Below, piece after piece: positions 18,324 through 27,168 of a DNA stretch of 64,000 bases (the stretch's first letter is position 1; each line of letters starts with the position of its first letter). The stretch spans positions 123,370 through 187,369 of the forward strand of contig NZ_WNKX01000010.1 in the NCBI RefSeq assembly GCF_009720745.1, in the 5' to 3' direction. The stretch is from Massilia eburnea. GTDB lineage: Bacteria; Pseudomonadota; Gammaproteobacteria; Burkholderiales; Burkholderiaceae_D. Both the position numbers and the translations under genes were made by a program. The notes under the pieces are model-generated. The model was not told the DNA's origin and did no database searches. It saw nothing but the letters and a program-made list of their open reading frames with translations.

Positions 18324-20060
18324 ATGAAAAAGATCAAAGGATTCGCCCCTGTCGTGGCGGCCGGCATGCTGACGCTTGCTGCCTGCAGCACGCCGAACAT
18401 GGGGCCGGCGCCGGGGCCCGCACAGATGATGGAGAAGCCGCAGGTTCCCGTTGCGCCACCAGCGCCGGCCCCGGCGCCGGTTCCGGCTGCAGCGAGCGCC
18501 GACCGGCGCACCAGCATGACGGCCACTGCGGGGCGCTCCCGCGAAGCGCTTGCGAACTATGCCGCCGCGCCGCAAGCGTATGGCGGCACGCCTCCGCAAT
18601 GGTCGCTCGTGCCGGAACCGGCAGACAAATTCCCGGAAAAGGATGCCAACAAATCGGTGCTGGTCAGCGAACAGCCCGTATCGACCTTCAGCGTCGACGT
18701 CGACACCGCTTCTTACGCCTTCGTGCGCCGCATGCTGTCCGACGGCCGCATGCCGCCGCTGCAGGCGGTGCGCGTCGAAGAAATGGTCAACTACTTCCCT
18801 TACCGGTACAAGGTGCCAGCCAAGGCCAGCGAGCCGTTCGCGGTCACCACCGAAGTGATGCCGAGCCCCTGGCAGCAAGGCAACCAGCTGGTCCACATCG
18901 CCCTGAAAGGCTATGACATCACGGCCGCAGCGCGCCCCCGCGCCAACGTCGTGCTGCTGGTGGACATCTCGGGTTCGATGGGCCCGCGCGACCGCCTGCC
19001 GCTATTGCAGCAGGGCTTCCGACTGTTCGCCCAGCAGCTGCGCGATGACGACACGGTTTCCATCGTCACCTATGCCAATGGCACCGCCGTGGCGCTCGAG
19101 CCAACCAGCGGCAAGAACAAGCAAAAGATCATCGACGTGATCGACAGCCTGCATGCCGCTGGCGGCACGGCGGGCGGCGATGGCCTGCAACGCGCCTACG
19201 CGCAGGCAGAACGCAATTTCGACCCGAAAGCCGTGAACAGGGTGATCCTGGCGACCGATGGCGATTTCAATATCGGAATCACCGATCCCAAGCAGCTCGA
19301 GAAATTCATTGCCGATAAGCGCAAGTCCGGCATTTACCTGTCCGTGTTCGGTGTCGGCCTGGGCAACCTGAACGACGCCATGATCCAGCGCTTGACGCAG
19401 TCCGGCAATGGAAACGCTGCCTACATCGACAACCTGCTTGAAGCCCGCAAAGCCTTGGCGCAGGAGCTGGGTTCGACCATGTTCCCGATTGCGAACGATG
19501 TGAAAGTCCAGGTCGAATTCAACCCGGCACAAGTGGCCGCGTATCGCCTGGTTGGCTACGAGACCCGCATGCTGAACCGCCAGGACTTCAAGGACGACAA
19601 GGTCGACGCGGGCGATATGGGGGCCGGCCACAACGTCACGGCCATCTACGAAATCACGCCTGCCGCGAATGGCGCCAAGCTGCTTGATCAGCTGCGCTAC
19701 GCCAAGCCGGGCAAGGACAAAGCCGCAGCAGGCAAAGGCGATGAGCTGTGCTATGTCAAGGTGCGCTACAAGCTGCCTGGCGAGTCGGTCAGCAAGCAGC
19801 TTGACCATGCAGTGCTTGCCGCCAGCGCACGTACCTCGCTGGAAGCGGTGCCGGATGACCAGCGCTTCGCAATCGCCGTCGCGGCCTTCGCACAACGCCT
19901 GCGCGGTGAACAGCAACTGGCAGACTTCAGCTACAGCGACATTGCGAAGCTCGCGGATGGCGCGCGAGGCGCCGATCCGGAAGGTTATCGCGCCGAATTC
20001 GTGAAGATGGTGAGAATGGCGGAGTCCCTTGGGGCCGTCGGCGCCACGGCGCAACGTTGA
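18324..20060 (+). CDS. von Willebrand factor A-domain lipoprotein (YfbK-like)
   Basis: A 578-residue protein from the ATG at 18324, which has AAAGGA upstream. Residues 1-21 form a lipoprotein signal (LAAC, Cys21), then a proline/alanine-rich stretch of about 50 residues. A VWF-associated N-terminal domain (STFSVDVDTASYAFVRR) follows. The VWA domain has the metal site DISGS (D214, S216, S218). The C-terminal region matches the DUF3520-type tail. Family members sit in the cell envelope and have no clear assigned role. It is a single gene convergent with the GH19 chitinase, 6 bases apart. Confidence 0.92.
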   Translation: MKKIKGFAPVVAAGMLTLAACSTPNMGPAPGPAQMMEKPQVPVAPPAPAPAPVPAAASADRRTSMTATAGRSREALANYAAAPQAYGGTPPQWSLVPEPADKFPEKDANKSVLVSEQPVSTFSVDVDTASYAFVRRMLSDGRMPPLQAVRVEEMVNYFPYRYKVPAKASEPFAVTTEVMPSPWQQGNQLVHIALKGYDITAAARPRANVVLLVDISGSMGPRDRLPLLQQGFRLFAQQLRDDDTVSIVTYANGTAVALEPTSGKNKQKIIDVIDSLHAAGGTAGGDGLQRAYAQAERNFDPKAVNRVILATDGDFNIGITDPKQLEKFIADKRKSGIYLSVFGVGLGNLNDAMIQRLTQSGNGNAAYIDNLLEARKALAQELGSTMFPIANDVKVQVEFNPAQVAAYRLVGYETRMLNRQDFKDDKVDAGDMGAGHNVTAIYEITPAANGAKLLDQLRYAKPGKDKAAAGKGDELCYVKVRYKLPGESVSKQLDHAVLAASARTSLEAVPDDQRFAIAVAAFAQRLRGEQQLADFSYSDIAKLADGARGADPEGYRAEFVKMVRMAESLGAVGATAQR

Positions 20061-20066
20061 TGCAGG

Positions 20067-21476
20067 CTAGTTGAGCGTGACGTTCCAGTTGCGCTCAACG
20101 CATTTCACGTAATTGCCAGCGATGAGAGCGTTGTAGGGCGTCTGGTAGCTCACCAGCTGGCACTGGTAATCGCCGCCGCTGTTCCAGTTCTTCTCCCAGT
20201 AGATGTTGTAAGCAGCGGAACTGGCGGGACCGAAGCGCTGCATATTGGCGCAGGACAGTTGCTCACCCGCCGTATCCCAGCCGAGATCCGCTGCAAACTG
20301 ACGGTAATAATCAATGCGGTTCTGTGCGGCCGGCTTTTCGCTGCCGGTGCCGCATTCTGCATTGATGATCATGATGGTGGTGGCGAAGTTGTTGCCGGCG
20401 CCGGCCGCGGCGTCGCTGGCGTTGGGCACCCAGCTGCCGTCGATCACGTGCAGCATCGAGGGCTTGGGCGGTTGCGAATAGACGAAGAAGAACGTCGCCG
20501 AAGCCAGGTTCAGCCAGGTCGACGCCACTTGGTCAGGGTTATTCAGCAGTACCGACTGATCGCCGCTGAACATGACCTGCGAGAACGGCCCGTAGTTGTA
20601 GTTATAGGACAATTGCTTGGCGCCGCGTCCGAAATACTTCTTGTAGCTGCCGTCGGCATTCTTGCCACAGGTCCAGACGCCATTGAATACCGGATCCGCA
20701 CACTCGGTGTTGTAGCCGCAGCTCGTGCCTTCTTCGCTGCATCCCAGCTCGCGCAAGTATTTCAGCCCCTGCCGCCACTGCGGTTGTGGCAAGCTGGCGT
20801 TGTGCTCGCCGGTCTCCTGGGCGAAATGGGCGAACATGCTCGCCAGCGAATGGCGGCAGATGGCGTCGGCATTCCTGCCATCGCTGTAATCGCCGCACAC
20901 CGCCGGAAACTTCGCCACCGATTGCAGAAAGCGCCGGTACTCATAGCTTGGCTCCCGCACCGGGAAATAGTAATCCCATTTGGCCGACGATAGCAGGCGC
21001 TCTACGCGCTTGACATTGGCGGGATTGCTTGCCGCACCAGGCGCCACGGCGTCCACCGCAGCGTTGTCGAGCGTACGTATCGAGGCTTTGACGCTGCGGA
21101 AAAAGTCATTGTCGGTCAGCGCCTGCTCGCGCGCTTCGGCCTGTGCCTTCGTTGGCACGCCGCCAGGTTGCGCTGGCGGTTCGGTCGGCGTGGTGGGCGG
21201 ACTTGCCGCATCGCCAATATACTTCCACGGTCCCCAGGTATCCGCCTGGCTGGGCACATTCCCTTGCGTCCACCACTTCGCCTCGTACTGCTTGCTTTGG
21301 TAAATGGCGCACGTTCCCGCCGTATAAACCTGGCTCGTGCTCCAGGCCGGGCAACTTGTTGCCACTCCCTCCGCCAGCGTACGCACCGGAGTTGCGCTGC
21401 CTGCACTGCCGCTGCCGCCACCGCAGGCGCACAGCAGCAGGGACAGCGCGAGCACAGGATAGCAGTTAGCTCGCAT
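20067..21476 (-). CDS. GH19 chitinase lipoprotein with CBM5/12 domain
   Basis: GH19 enzymes cut chitin with inversion. From the ATG at 21476 (AGGAGG ribosome-binding site) the 469 residues begin with a lipoprotein signal (lipobox cysteine 18), suggesting tethering to the cell envelope. Residues about 38-85 form a CBM5/12 chitin-binding module (CPAWSTSQVYTAGTC...KWWTQGNVP). The catalytic domain (about 130-469) carries the general acid E221 in FAQETGEH and the YFGRGAKQLSYNYNYGPFS segment. It lies 13 bases after the GH18 gene, so both are likely on one message. Confidence 0.94.
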   Translation of the reverse strand: MRANCYPVLALSLLLCACGGGSGSAGSATPVRTLAEGVATSCPAWSTSQVYTAGTCAIYQSKQYEAKWWTQGNVPSQADTWGPWKYIGDAASPPTTPTEPPAQPGGVPTKAQAEAREQALTDNDFFRSVKASIRTLDNAAVDAVAPGAASNPANVKRVERLLSSAKWDYYFPVREPSYEYRRFLQSVAKFPAVCGDYSDGRNADAICRHSLASMFAHFAQETGEHNASLPQPQWRQGLKYLRELGCSEEGTSCGYNTECADPVFNGVWTCGKNADGSYKKYFGRGAKQLSYNYNYGPFSQVMFSGDQSVLLNNPDQVASTWLNLASATFFFVYSQPPKPSMLHVIDGSWVPNASDAAAGAGNNFATTIMIINAECGTGSEKPAAQNRIDYYRQFAADLGWDTAGEQLSCANMQRFGPASSAAYNIYWEKNWNSGGDYQCQLVSYQTPYNALIAGNYVKCVERNWNVTLN

Positions 21477-21489
21477 ATCATCCTCCTGT

Positions 21490-23967
21490 CTACTGGAGAG
21501 CAACCGGCAGCTCAGGATATTCATCGCTGAGCGCATAGCGCACGCCGTTCACCGTGATCGTATAGGCGGAAGGCCCGCTGATCGGCAAGGTGTAATTCAG
21601 CGTCAGCGACAGCGAAGCGCCCGGCGCCAGCGATTGCCAGGACGGTATCGTGAACCGGGCGCGATTGAAGCTGGCCGTGAATCCACCAATATTATTCGGC
21701 CCGCCATAGCCAGCCTTGATGACCGACAGGCCGTACCCTGACTGGTCGCTCATATTGGCCGGCGCCGACACCGGGTAGTCGAACTCCACCACCGAGCCGC
21801 CGGGGATCGTGGTGGCGGTATTGTTCGTCACCGTCATCACCGGGTTGATCGGGTAGTTGCTGTCTCCCAGCTTCCAGCCCTCCAGCGAAATACTGACTTT
21901 CGCGCTGCTGCTCGGCATGGCGGTCTCGGAGCGTTGCGCACCGTAGGGAGCGGCGCTGCGGAACGCGCTGGCAACGTTGTTGGTCAGCGTGTAACCCATG
22001 AAATACTCGCCCCGGGTCGCGTTCCAGGCATAGTCGCCGGCCAGTTCCCAGATCATGATGCCTCCTATGCCGTTGTTCACCACATAGCTCGTCTTGGCCG
22101 CAATGGACTGCGCCGTTTCCGTCGAGAGGAAGACTTTGCGCGTTGCGTTCCACAGCCAGGGCGCAGCCAGCGTCGCGCTGTATTGCGGGATGTAGGCGCC
22201 GGTGATGGTCTTCTCGGTCACGCCGTATGCGTCGAGATAGGACGGGACGATGGCGTTCTGCAGGTTGAGCGCGTGCCACAGCGGGTTGCCTCCGCCGGGC
22301 ACCGGATTGCCATTGACATCCTGGTCGTACCACAGGTTGTCGATGCCGGTGGCTCCCGTGCCGCAGGTTTTCACGCCTGCGCAGGCCACTGTATCGTTCA
22401 CCACTGGACTGGTGCCCCACAGGCCATTCGTGCCGCCGGTGACGTTCTTCCAGCCGCGCGTGTAGTATGGGACGCCGATATTGATTCGGCCTGCCTGCAG
22501 CGCGCCGCGGTAGTAGCGATAAGCCCAGTCGACGTTCAGGTAGCCAATTCCGCCGTACTGGTAGGCGTTGCCTGCTTTGAGTTCGGCATCGTTGCCGTCG
22601 TCGAACAGTGGAGCGTTAGGGCCGACGTATTGGTTCCACCCACCGTGCAGGTCATAGCTCATCAGGCTGGCGTAATCGAGGTACTTCAGGCCGGACATGT
22701 TTTCCTCGCCGCGCAAGATCCAGGCGGATGCCGAGCCGGCGATCGTCAGCATGTAATACTTGTTGTCGGCTACTGCGGCTGCGTCGAGCTTTTCGCGTAC
22801 TGTCTTGAGCAGCTGGTTGTAGCTCTTCATCAAGCCTGGCAGGCGGGGCTTGGATACCTGGAAATCGAGCGGATTGCCTGCCTCGTTATTGGTGGTCGGA
22901 TGCTCATAGTCGATGTCGATCCCATCGAAGAAGGTGTATTGCCGCAGGACCGCCACCATGGAGTCTGCCAGCGTGTTGATGCCGGCGGCGTTGGTGCTGC
23001 CGTCGGCGTTCGTTGTGGCGGTATTGAAGCCGGTGCTGCCTGCCCAGCCGCCTACCGACAATATGATCTTCACGCCGGGATATTTTTTCTTGTACTGTGC
23101 CAGCAGGTTGAAATGGCCCTTGTATGGCAGCGAAGGATCCATTGCTGCAGCGGCCACGTTCGGCCAGGTAATGCCGGTGTCGGGGTTGTTTGCGCCGCCG
23201 CCGATTTGCACCTTCGCGTCAGTGCCTACACTGGCGAAGGCGTAGTTCACGTGGGTGATGTTTTGCCAGGGAATGTCGTTCACCAGGTAGGACGGCTGGC
23301 CATTCGCGCCGGTGCGCCAGCTGGTGAAGTAGCCGACGATGCGGCGGTTCAAGCCATTCGCCAGCTTTTCGCGGCCGTTGGCGTCATAGACGCTGCAGTA
23401 TGGAACGTTTGAAACTGGCGAGGACAGGCCGTCGGGGCGACATGCCGCAGTCGGGGTTGGCGTCGGCGTCGGCGTCGGCGTCGGTGTGGGCGTAGGAGTC
23501 GGAGTCGGCGTGGCCGCCTGCAGCTCCCATGGACCGCTCGGATCGGTACCTGGAACATTGTTCTGCGTCCACCATTTCGCCTTGTAAGTGGAACCGTTGT
23601 ATGTGGCGCACATACCGGCGGTATAGACCGCACTGGCGCTCCATGCAGGGCAGTCGCCGGCAGGCGTCGGTGTCGGGGTAGGTGTCGGCGTAGGCGTAGG
23701 CGCCTGCTGCTCCCACGGGCCATACTGTTCGGTGCCGGGGATATTGTTCTGGGTCCACCATTTCGCTTTGTAGACGATCCCGTCATAGGTAACGCAGGCG
23801 CCAGCTGTATAGGCGACGCTGGCGCTCCACGCAGGGCACGACACCGCAGTGTCAGCGAGCAGGCGAGCGGGCTGCTGGGAATTGGCGCCAGTGCCGCCAC
23901 CGCCTCCGCAGGCGGCGATTGCGCTGCCGACCAAGGCAAGCACCAATAGGTTGGGTCGAAAAGTCAT
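21490..23967 (-). CDS. multimodular GH18 chitinase lipoprotein
   Basis: An 825-residue retaining chitinase. The lipoprotein signal ends at Cys20. Two CBM5/12 modules (about 43-86 and 107-150) are joined by TP-repeat linkers. The GH18 barrel (about 200-640) has the DGIDIDYEH motif with catalytic E355. A beta-sandwich-like C-terminal domain of about 130 residues is rich in Asn/Ser and not further identified; it may be another carbohydrate-binding module. GGCGGAGA precedes the ATG. It follows the cupin gene by 14 bases and precedes the GH19 gene. Confidence 0.95.
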   Translation of the reverse strand: MTFRPNLLVLALVGSAIAACGGGGGTGANSQQPARLLADTAVSCPAWSASVAYTAGACVTYDGIVYKAKWWTQNNIPGTEQYGPWEQQAPTPTPTPTPTPTPAGDCPAWSASAVYTAGMCATYNGSTYKAKWWTQNNVPGTDPSGPWELQAATPTPTPTPTPTPTPTPTPTPTAACRPDGLSSPVSNVPYCSVYDANGREKLANGLNRRIVGYFTSWRTGANGQPSYLVNDIPWQNITHVNYAFASVGTDAKVQIGGGANNPDTGITWPNVAAAAMDPSLPYKGHFNLLAQYKKKYPGVKIILSVGGWAGSTGFNTATTNADGSTNAAGINTLADSMVAVLRQYTFFDGIDIDYEHPTTNNEAGNPLDFQVSKPRLPGLMKSYNQLLKTVREKLDAAAVADNKYYMLTIAGSASAWILRGEENMSGLKYLDYASLMSYDLHGGWNQYVGPNAPLFDDGNDAELKAGNAYQYGGIGYLNVDWAYRYYRGALQAGRINIGVPYYTRGWKNVTGGTNGLWGTSPVVNDTVACAGVKTCGTGATGIDNLWYDQDVNGNPVPGGGNPLWHALNLQNAIVPSYLDAYGVTEKTITGAYIPQYSATLAAPWLWNATRKVFLSTETAQSIAAKTSYVVNNGIGGIMIWELAGDYAWNATRGEYFMGYTLTNNVASAFRSAAPYGAQRSETAMPSSSAKVSISLEGWKLGDSNYPINPVMTVTNNTATTIPGGSVVEFDYPVSAPANMSDQSGYGLSVIKAGYGGPNNIGGFTASFNRARFTIPSWQSLAPGASLSLTLNYTLPISGPSAYTITVNGVRYALSDEYPELPVALQ
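23451..23702 (-). repeat. two threonine-proline linker microsatellites in the large GH18 gene
   Basis: Degenerate 6-base repeats encoding TP units occur at about 23451-23513 (between module 2 and the catalytic region) and 23664-23702 (between the two CBM modules). Such tracts act as flexible linkers and can change length by slippage. Confidence 0.8.
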
Positions 23968-23981
23968 GCTGTCTCCGCCTT

Positions 23982-24998
23982 TTAGAAATCGTGGTTATTC
24001 GGATAGCTGCTGTAGAAATCGTTATCCCAGCGGAAGTGCGTCGCCGAGATAGTAAGTGAGATGTCGAGCGCCTCGACGAAGTGCCACCAGCCCACCGGCA
24101 GGAACAGGATGTCACCCGGCGCCAGCTCGCAATCGATGACGGGCATGCCCGCCATGGAAGGAAAACGCCGTAAGTCAATATCGCGGCCGTCGATGGGAGT
24201 GAAGCAGTGGCGCTGGTTCTGCAATTTCGGTGTCTCACAAGGCGCGACCAGTCGCACGCGCTTGCGGCCCATCACCTGAATCATGAAATTGTTGGTGAGG
24301 TCATGATGGAATGGCGTGATGGTGCCGGCTGGACCGAGCCAGAAGAAGCCTTTGCGTTCGCCGTCCAGATATTCGGGCAGCAGCGGCATGTCCTGCCAAA
24401 GCTCTTCCAGCGCCTGCCGGTTGCGGCCGTCGTTATTGGCTGTCATGTAGAAGTCGTTGGTGCTGCCGCTGGCTCCGACCAGCGCCAGGTATTCGCCAAA
24501 AGGCATGCAGCGCTTATGCGCAATGCTGTTCATCTCGTAGTCGGCATCGGCACAACGGCCGAATTGCACTTCGACTTCGCGCTCGCCGAATTGCGCCGCC
24601 AGCCAGTCCAGCGACCACTTGGCGCGCGCGGGCCAATCATCGAGCATGCCGGTGATGATCACCGGGCGGTTGCTCAGGTAATGTTCGTGAAGGAATTCTT
24701 CCCGGGACAGGCGCTCGCGGCGCGGCACAGCCTGCGGCGCCATGCGGTTCAGGCGGGCCTGGATGCCCAATAGCCAATCGCGCTTGGCCAGCCGGTTATG
24801 CAGGCGCTGGACGCCGTGCAGGTAGGGGCTGTTCATGGCCGCTGTGATTTCGGCCTGCGCCAGCTGGGGAGGAATTCCGGACTGGCCAAGAATGCCGGCC
24901 AGCGTTGCGGGAGCGTGACCCAGCATCAAGTTTTCTGCAATCCAGCGTCGCCATTCATCGCTGATGCCAAGGGAATGCACCGTCGCACGACGTTTCAT
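23982..24998 (-). CDS. JmjC/cupin-8 type 2-oxoglutarate oxygenase-like protein
   Basis: A 338-residue cytosolic-looking protein from the ATG at 24998 (GGAGG upstream). After an N-terminal helical region, the segment RPVIITGMLDDWPA opens a cupin-like fold. HHDLTNNFMIQVMGRKRV supplies the H-x-D part of the iron site and PVGWWHFVEAL the distal histidine, as in FIH/JmjC hydroxylases. Family members hydroxylate proteins or small molecules. It sits between two chitinase genes and directly before one (14 bases), so a role linked to chitin use is suggested by position only. A terminator separates it from the upstream chitinase. Confidence 0.88.
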   Translation of the reverse strand: MKRRATVHSLGISDEWRRWIAENLMLGHAPATLAGILGQSGIPPQLAQAEITAAMNSPYLHGVQRLHNRLAKRDWLLGIQARLNRMAPQAVPRRERLSREEFLHEHYLSNRPVIITGMLDDWPARAKWSLDWLAAQFGEREVEVQFGRCADADYEMNSIAHKRCMPFGEYLALVGASGSTNDFYMTANNDGRNRQALEELWQDMPLLPEYLDGERKGFFWLGPAGTITPFHHDLTNNFMIQVMGRKRVRLVAPCETPKLQNQRHCFTPIDGRDIDLRRFPSMAGMPVIDCELAPGDILFLPVGWWHFVEALDISLTISATHFRWDNDFYSSYPNNHDF

Positions 24999-25013
24999 GT
25001 CGCCTCCAAATGG

Positions 25014-25046
25014 GAAAAAGCCGGCGGCGCTGGGGGACGCCGCCGG
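25014..25046 (-). terminator. intrinsic terminator after the third chitinase
   Basis: On the minus strand a 9-base perfect GC stem (CCGGCGGCG with CGCCGCCGG, loop of 8) is followed by CTTTTTCCC. It ends the message of the chitinase at 25061-26914, only 16 bases before the cupin start, so the cupin and the two chitinases after it either rely on read-through or have their own promoter. Confidence 0.8.
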
Positions 25047-25060
25047 TAAGGAGCAAAGAA

Positions 25061-26914
25061 CTAGCGCCCTTTCCAGACTTCGCTTGTCAGCGCGCCGCTG
25101 GCATCGCCGTCCAGCTCCCACGAGAATGCTCCGCGCAGGCCTTGGTCGCGGACATACTGCATCTTGCTGCCGATAACGGTTGGATCGTCGTAGCTCCACC
25201 ACTCGCCAGTGCTGGTGTAGAGGTAGAGCTGCTTGGTCACCGGGTGGTACCAGCGCTGGCCGCTCTTGTTGCGCAAGACCTTGTAATCGTCGATGCCGGT
25301 TTCGTAGGTACCTGCCGCGCCGCCACTGCCCGCCTGGTACAAGCCGTTGCCATTCGGCCCGGCCGCGACGCCCTTCCAGCCGCGCCCATAGAAAGGCACC
25401 CCAAGCAGGATCTTGTTCTTCGGCATACCTGCTGCTACCAATGCCGCAATGCCGTCATTGGCGTTGTACTTGGCCAGGTTGCCGGTCGCGGGATCAGCCG
25501 GGTCGTGGTACAGCGGCGAATGGAAATTGGTGCTCGCTTCCCAAGCGCCGTGGAAGTCGTAGGTCATCACGTTTACCCAGTCCATGTATTGCGCATACAG
25601 GCCAGGTTCCGTGTTGGCGATCTTGTCGACGCCGGCGCCAATGGCGGCGGTCAATGCATAGTGCTTGCCGTCGGTGGCGCCCTGCGCGTCAAGCTGGGCG
25701 CGGAATTCGGCCATCAGCAAGGTGTAGTTATGCTTGTCGTTGACTGAATCGAAGGTGTTGTATGGCTGACCGCCGCCGCCCGGGTATTCCCAATCGATGT
25801 CGATGCCGTCGAAGACTCCCTTGGCTGCGCCTGGCCCGCCGCGTCCATCCTGCACCGGCAGGTCGCCGGCAATGAACATCTTCACGCACGATTTGGCCAG
25901 TTGCTTGCGCAGGGCGTCCGTTTTTGCCGCGGCGGAGAAGAACTTCGACCAGCTCCAGCCGCCAAGCGAAATGAAGACCTTCAGGTTCGGGTGCTGTTGC
26001 TTCAGCAGCTTCAGTTGCAGGAAGTTGCCGGACAACGGTGCGTCCCAGGGCACGGATTGGCCATTGACCGTGCGCTTAGGCTGGCGCTGGTAGTCGGCGT
26101 AGGAATCGCCGCCGGTGCCGGCATCGGGGGATGACGGGTTGTCGTTGCCGACTTCGGCCTTCGTGACCATGTCGCATTCATAGCCGCCGTTCTTCTGGTA
26201 CACGTTGCCGAAAGCGTAGTTGATGAACGTGAGCTGGTCGGCGACGCTGGTCTGTACGCCGTTCACCGGCGTTTGCGTGGTGTGGATGTCCGCCACTTCG
26301 TAGTCACGGCCGTACACGCCCCACTGCGCGAAGTAGGAGCCGATTTCGCGGCCATTCGGCGTTGGTGTCGGCGTTGGAGTCGGAGTCGGAGTTGGTGTCG
26401 GAGTTGGTGTTGGAGTTGGAGTTGGAGTCGGAGTTGGTGTCGGCGTCGGCGTGACGGCTTGCAGTTCCCACGGTCCACTCGGATCGGTGCCGGGGACATT
26501 GTTCTGCGTCCACCACTTCGCCTTGTACACGGAGCCGTTATAGGTGACGCACATGCCGCCGGTGTAGACCGCGCTCGCGCTCCAGGCCGGGCAATCGCCG
26601 GTAGGTGTTGGTGTCGGCGTTGGGGTTGGCGTCGGGGTAGCCGTTTGCAGTTCCCACGGCCCGTATTGCTCGGTACCCGGCACATTATTCTGCGTCCACC
26701 ATTTGGCCTTGTACACGGAGCCGTTATAGGTGACGCACATGCCGGCCGTATAGACCGCGCTCGCGCTCCAGGCCGGGCAGGAATCCGACACCGCGCTCGT
26801 CGCAAGCGTCCGCGCCGCCTGCTGCGGGACTTCGCCATTGCCGCCACCGCAGGCCGCCAAAACGCTGCCCGTCAGGCCGGCTACCAGTAAACTTCTCGAA
26901 ACCTTTCGTTCCAT
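25061..26914 (-). CDS. GH18 chitinase lipoprotein with two CBM5/12 modules
   Basis: A 617-residue retaining chitinase from the ATG at 26914, preceded by a strong GGAGGAGGAG site. The lipoprotein signal ends at Cys22. Two CBM5/12 modules follow, almost identical in sequence to those of the large GH18 protein, then a long TP linker of about 30 residues. The GH18 domain (about 195-610) contains DGIDIDWEYPG with catalytic E376. The domain ends with the chitinase segment AFSWELDGDASG. It is the first gene of the chitin island and has its own terminator. Confidence 0.95.
   Translation of the reverse strand: MERKVSRSLLVAGLTGSVLAACGGGNGEVPQQAARTLATSAVSDSCPAWSASAVYTAGMCVTYNGSVYKAKWWTQNNVPGTEQYGPWELQTATPTPTPTPTPTPTGDCPAWSASAVYTGGMCVTYNGSVYKAKWWTQNNVPGTDPSGPWELQAVTPTPTPTPTPTPTPTPTPTPTPTPTPTPTPTPNGREIGSYFAQWGVYGRDYEVADIHTTQTPVNGVQTSVADQLTFINYAFGNVYQKNGGYECDMVTKAEVGNDNPSSPDAGTGGDSYADYQRQPKRTVNGQSVPWDAPLSGNFLQLKLLKQQHPNLKVFISLGGWSWSKFFSAAAKTDALRKQLAKSCVKMFIAGDLPVQDGRGGPGAAKGVFDGIDIDWEYPGGGGQPYNTFDSVNDKHNYTLLMAEFRAQLDAQGATDGKHYALTAAIGAGVDKIANTEPGLYAQYMDWVNVMTYDFHGAWEASTNFHSPLYHDPADPATGNLAKYNANDGIAALVAAGMPKNKILLGVPFYGRGWKGVAAGPNGNGLYQAGSGGAAGTYETGIDDYKVLRNKSGQRWYHPVTKQLYLYTSTGEWWSYDDPTVIGSKMQYVRDQGLRGAFSWELDGDASGALTSEVWKGR
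26360..26640 (-). repeat. two threonine-proline linker microsatellites in the smaller GH18 gene
   Basis: TP-coding degenerate 6-base repeats occur at about 26360-26453, the longest in the window, and 26602-26640. Between them lies one CBM5/12 module closely resembling the one at about 23520-23650. Confidence 0.8.
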
Positions 26915-27097
26915 CTCTCCTCCTCCATCGTCTGTGGTTGTTGGGGTAATCCAGTGTTGCCCGCTTTTTTTCAGGATGGATTTACGAGAATTGGTAGTCA
27001 AGTGGTTTCAATATATGCTGCCAATATAAGACCAGTTGCAATAAAGGAATGCGGCGGAGACGGCGGCGAGCGATGCCTTGCAAGAATGAAAAGGGCG

Positions 27098-27115
27098 ATG
27101 TCTCAAATGAGACAT
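27098..27115. promoter_or_regulatory. 18-base palindrome upstream of the GH18 chitinase
   Basis: ATGTCTCA at 27098-27105 and TGAGACAT at 27108-27115 are exact reverse complements separated by AA. It lies about 185 bases before the chitinase start at 26914 and 50 bases past the end of the solute-binding gene. It has the form of an operator or upstream activator site. Otherwise the 254-base gap 26915-27168 shows no gene. Confidence 0.45.
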
Positions 27116-27168
27116 TCTGTTAAGCGATGAATACCAGCATCCGGCAAGCTGCCGAGTGGTATTGCTGC

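Noticed and set aside
20061..20066. terminator between the VWA lipoprotein and the GH19 chitinase
   Set aside because: Only 6 bases separate the convergent stops, and no hairpin with a T tract was found.
23451..26640. CRISPR-like repeats
   Set aside because: The repeats are in-frame TP-coding linkers and CBM modules inside chitinase genes, with no spacers.
26915..27060. possible sigma-54 promoter before the chitinase
   Set aside because: The nearest match has GG at the -24 position but lacks GC at -12.
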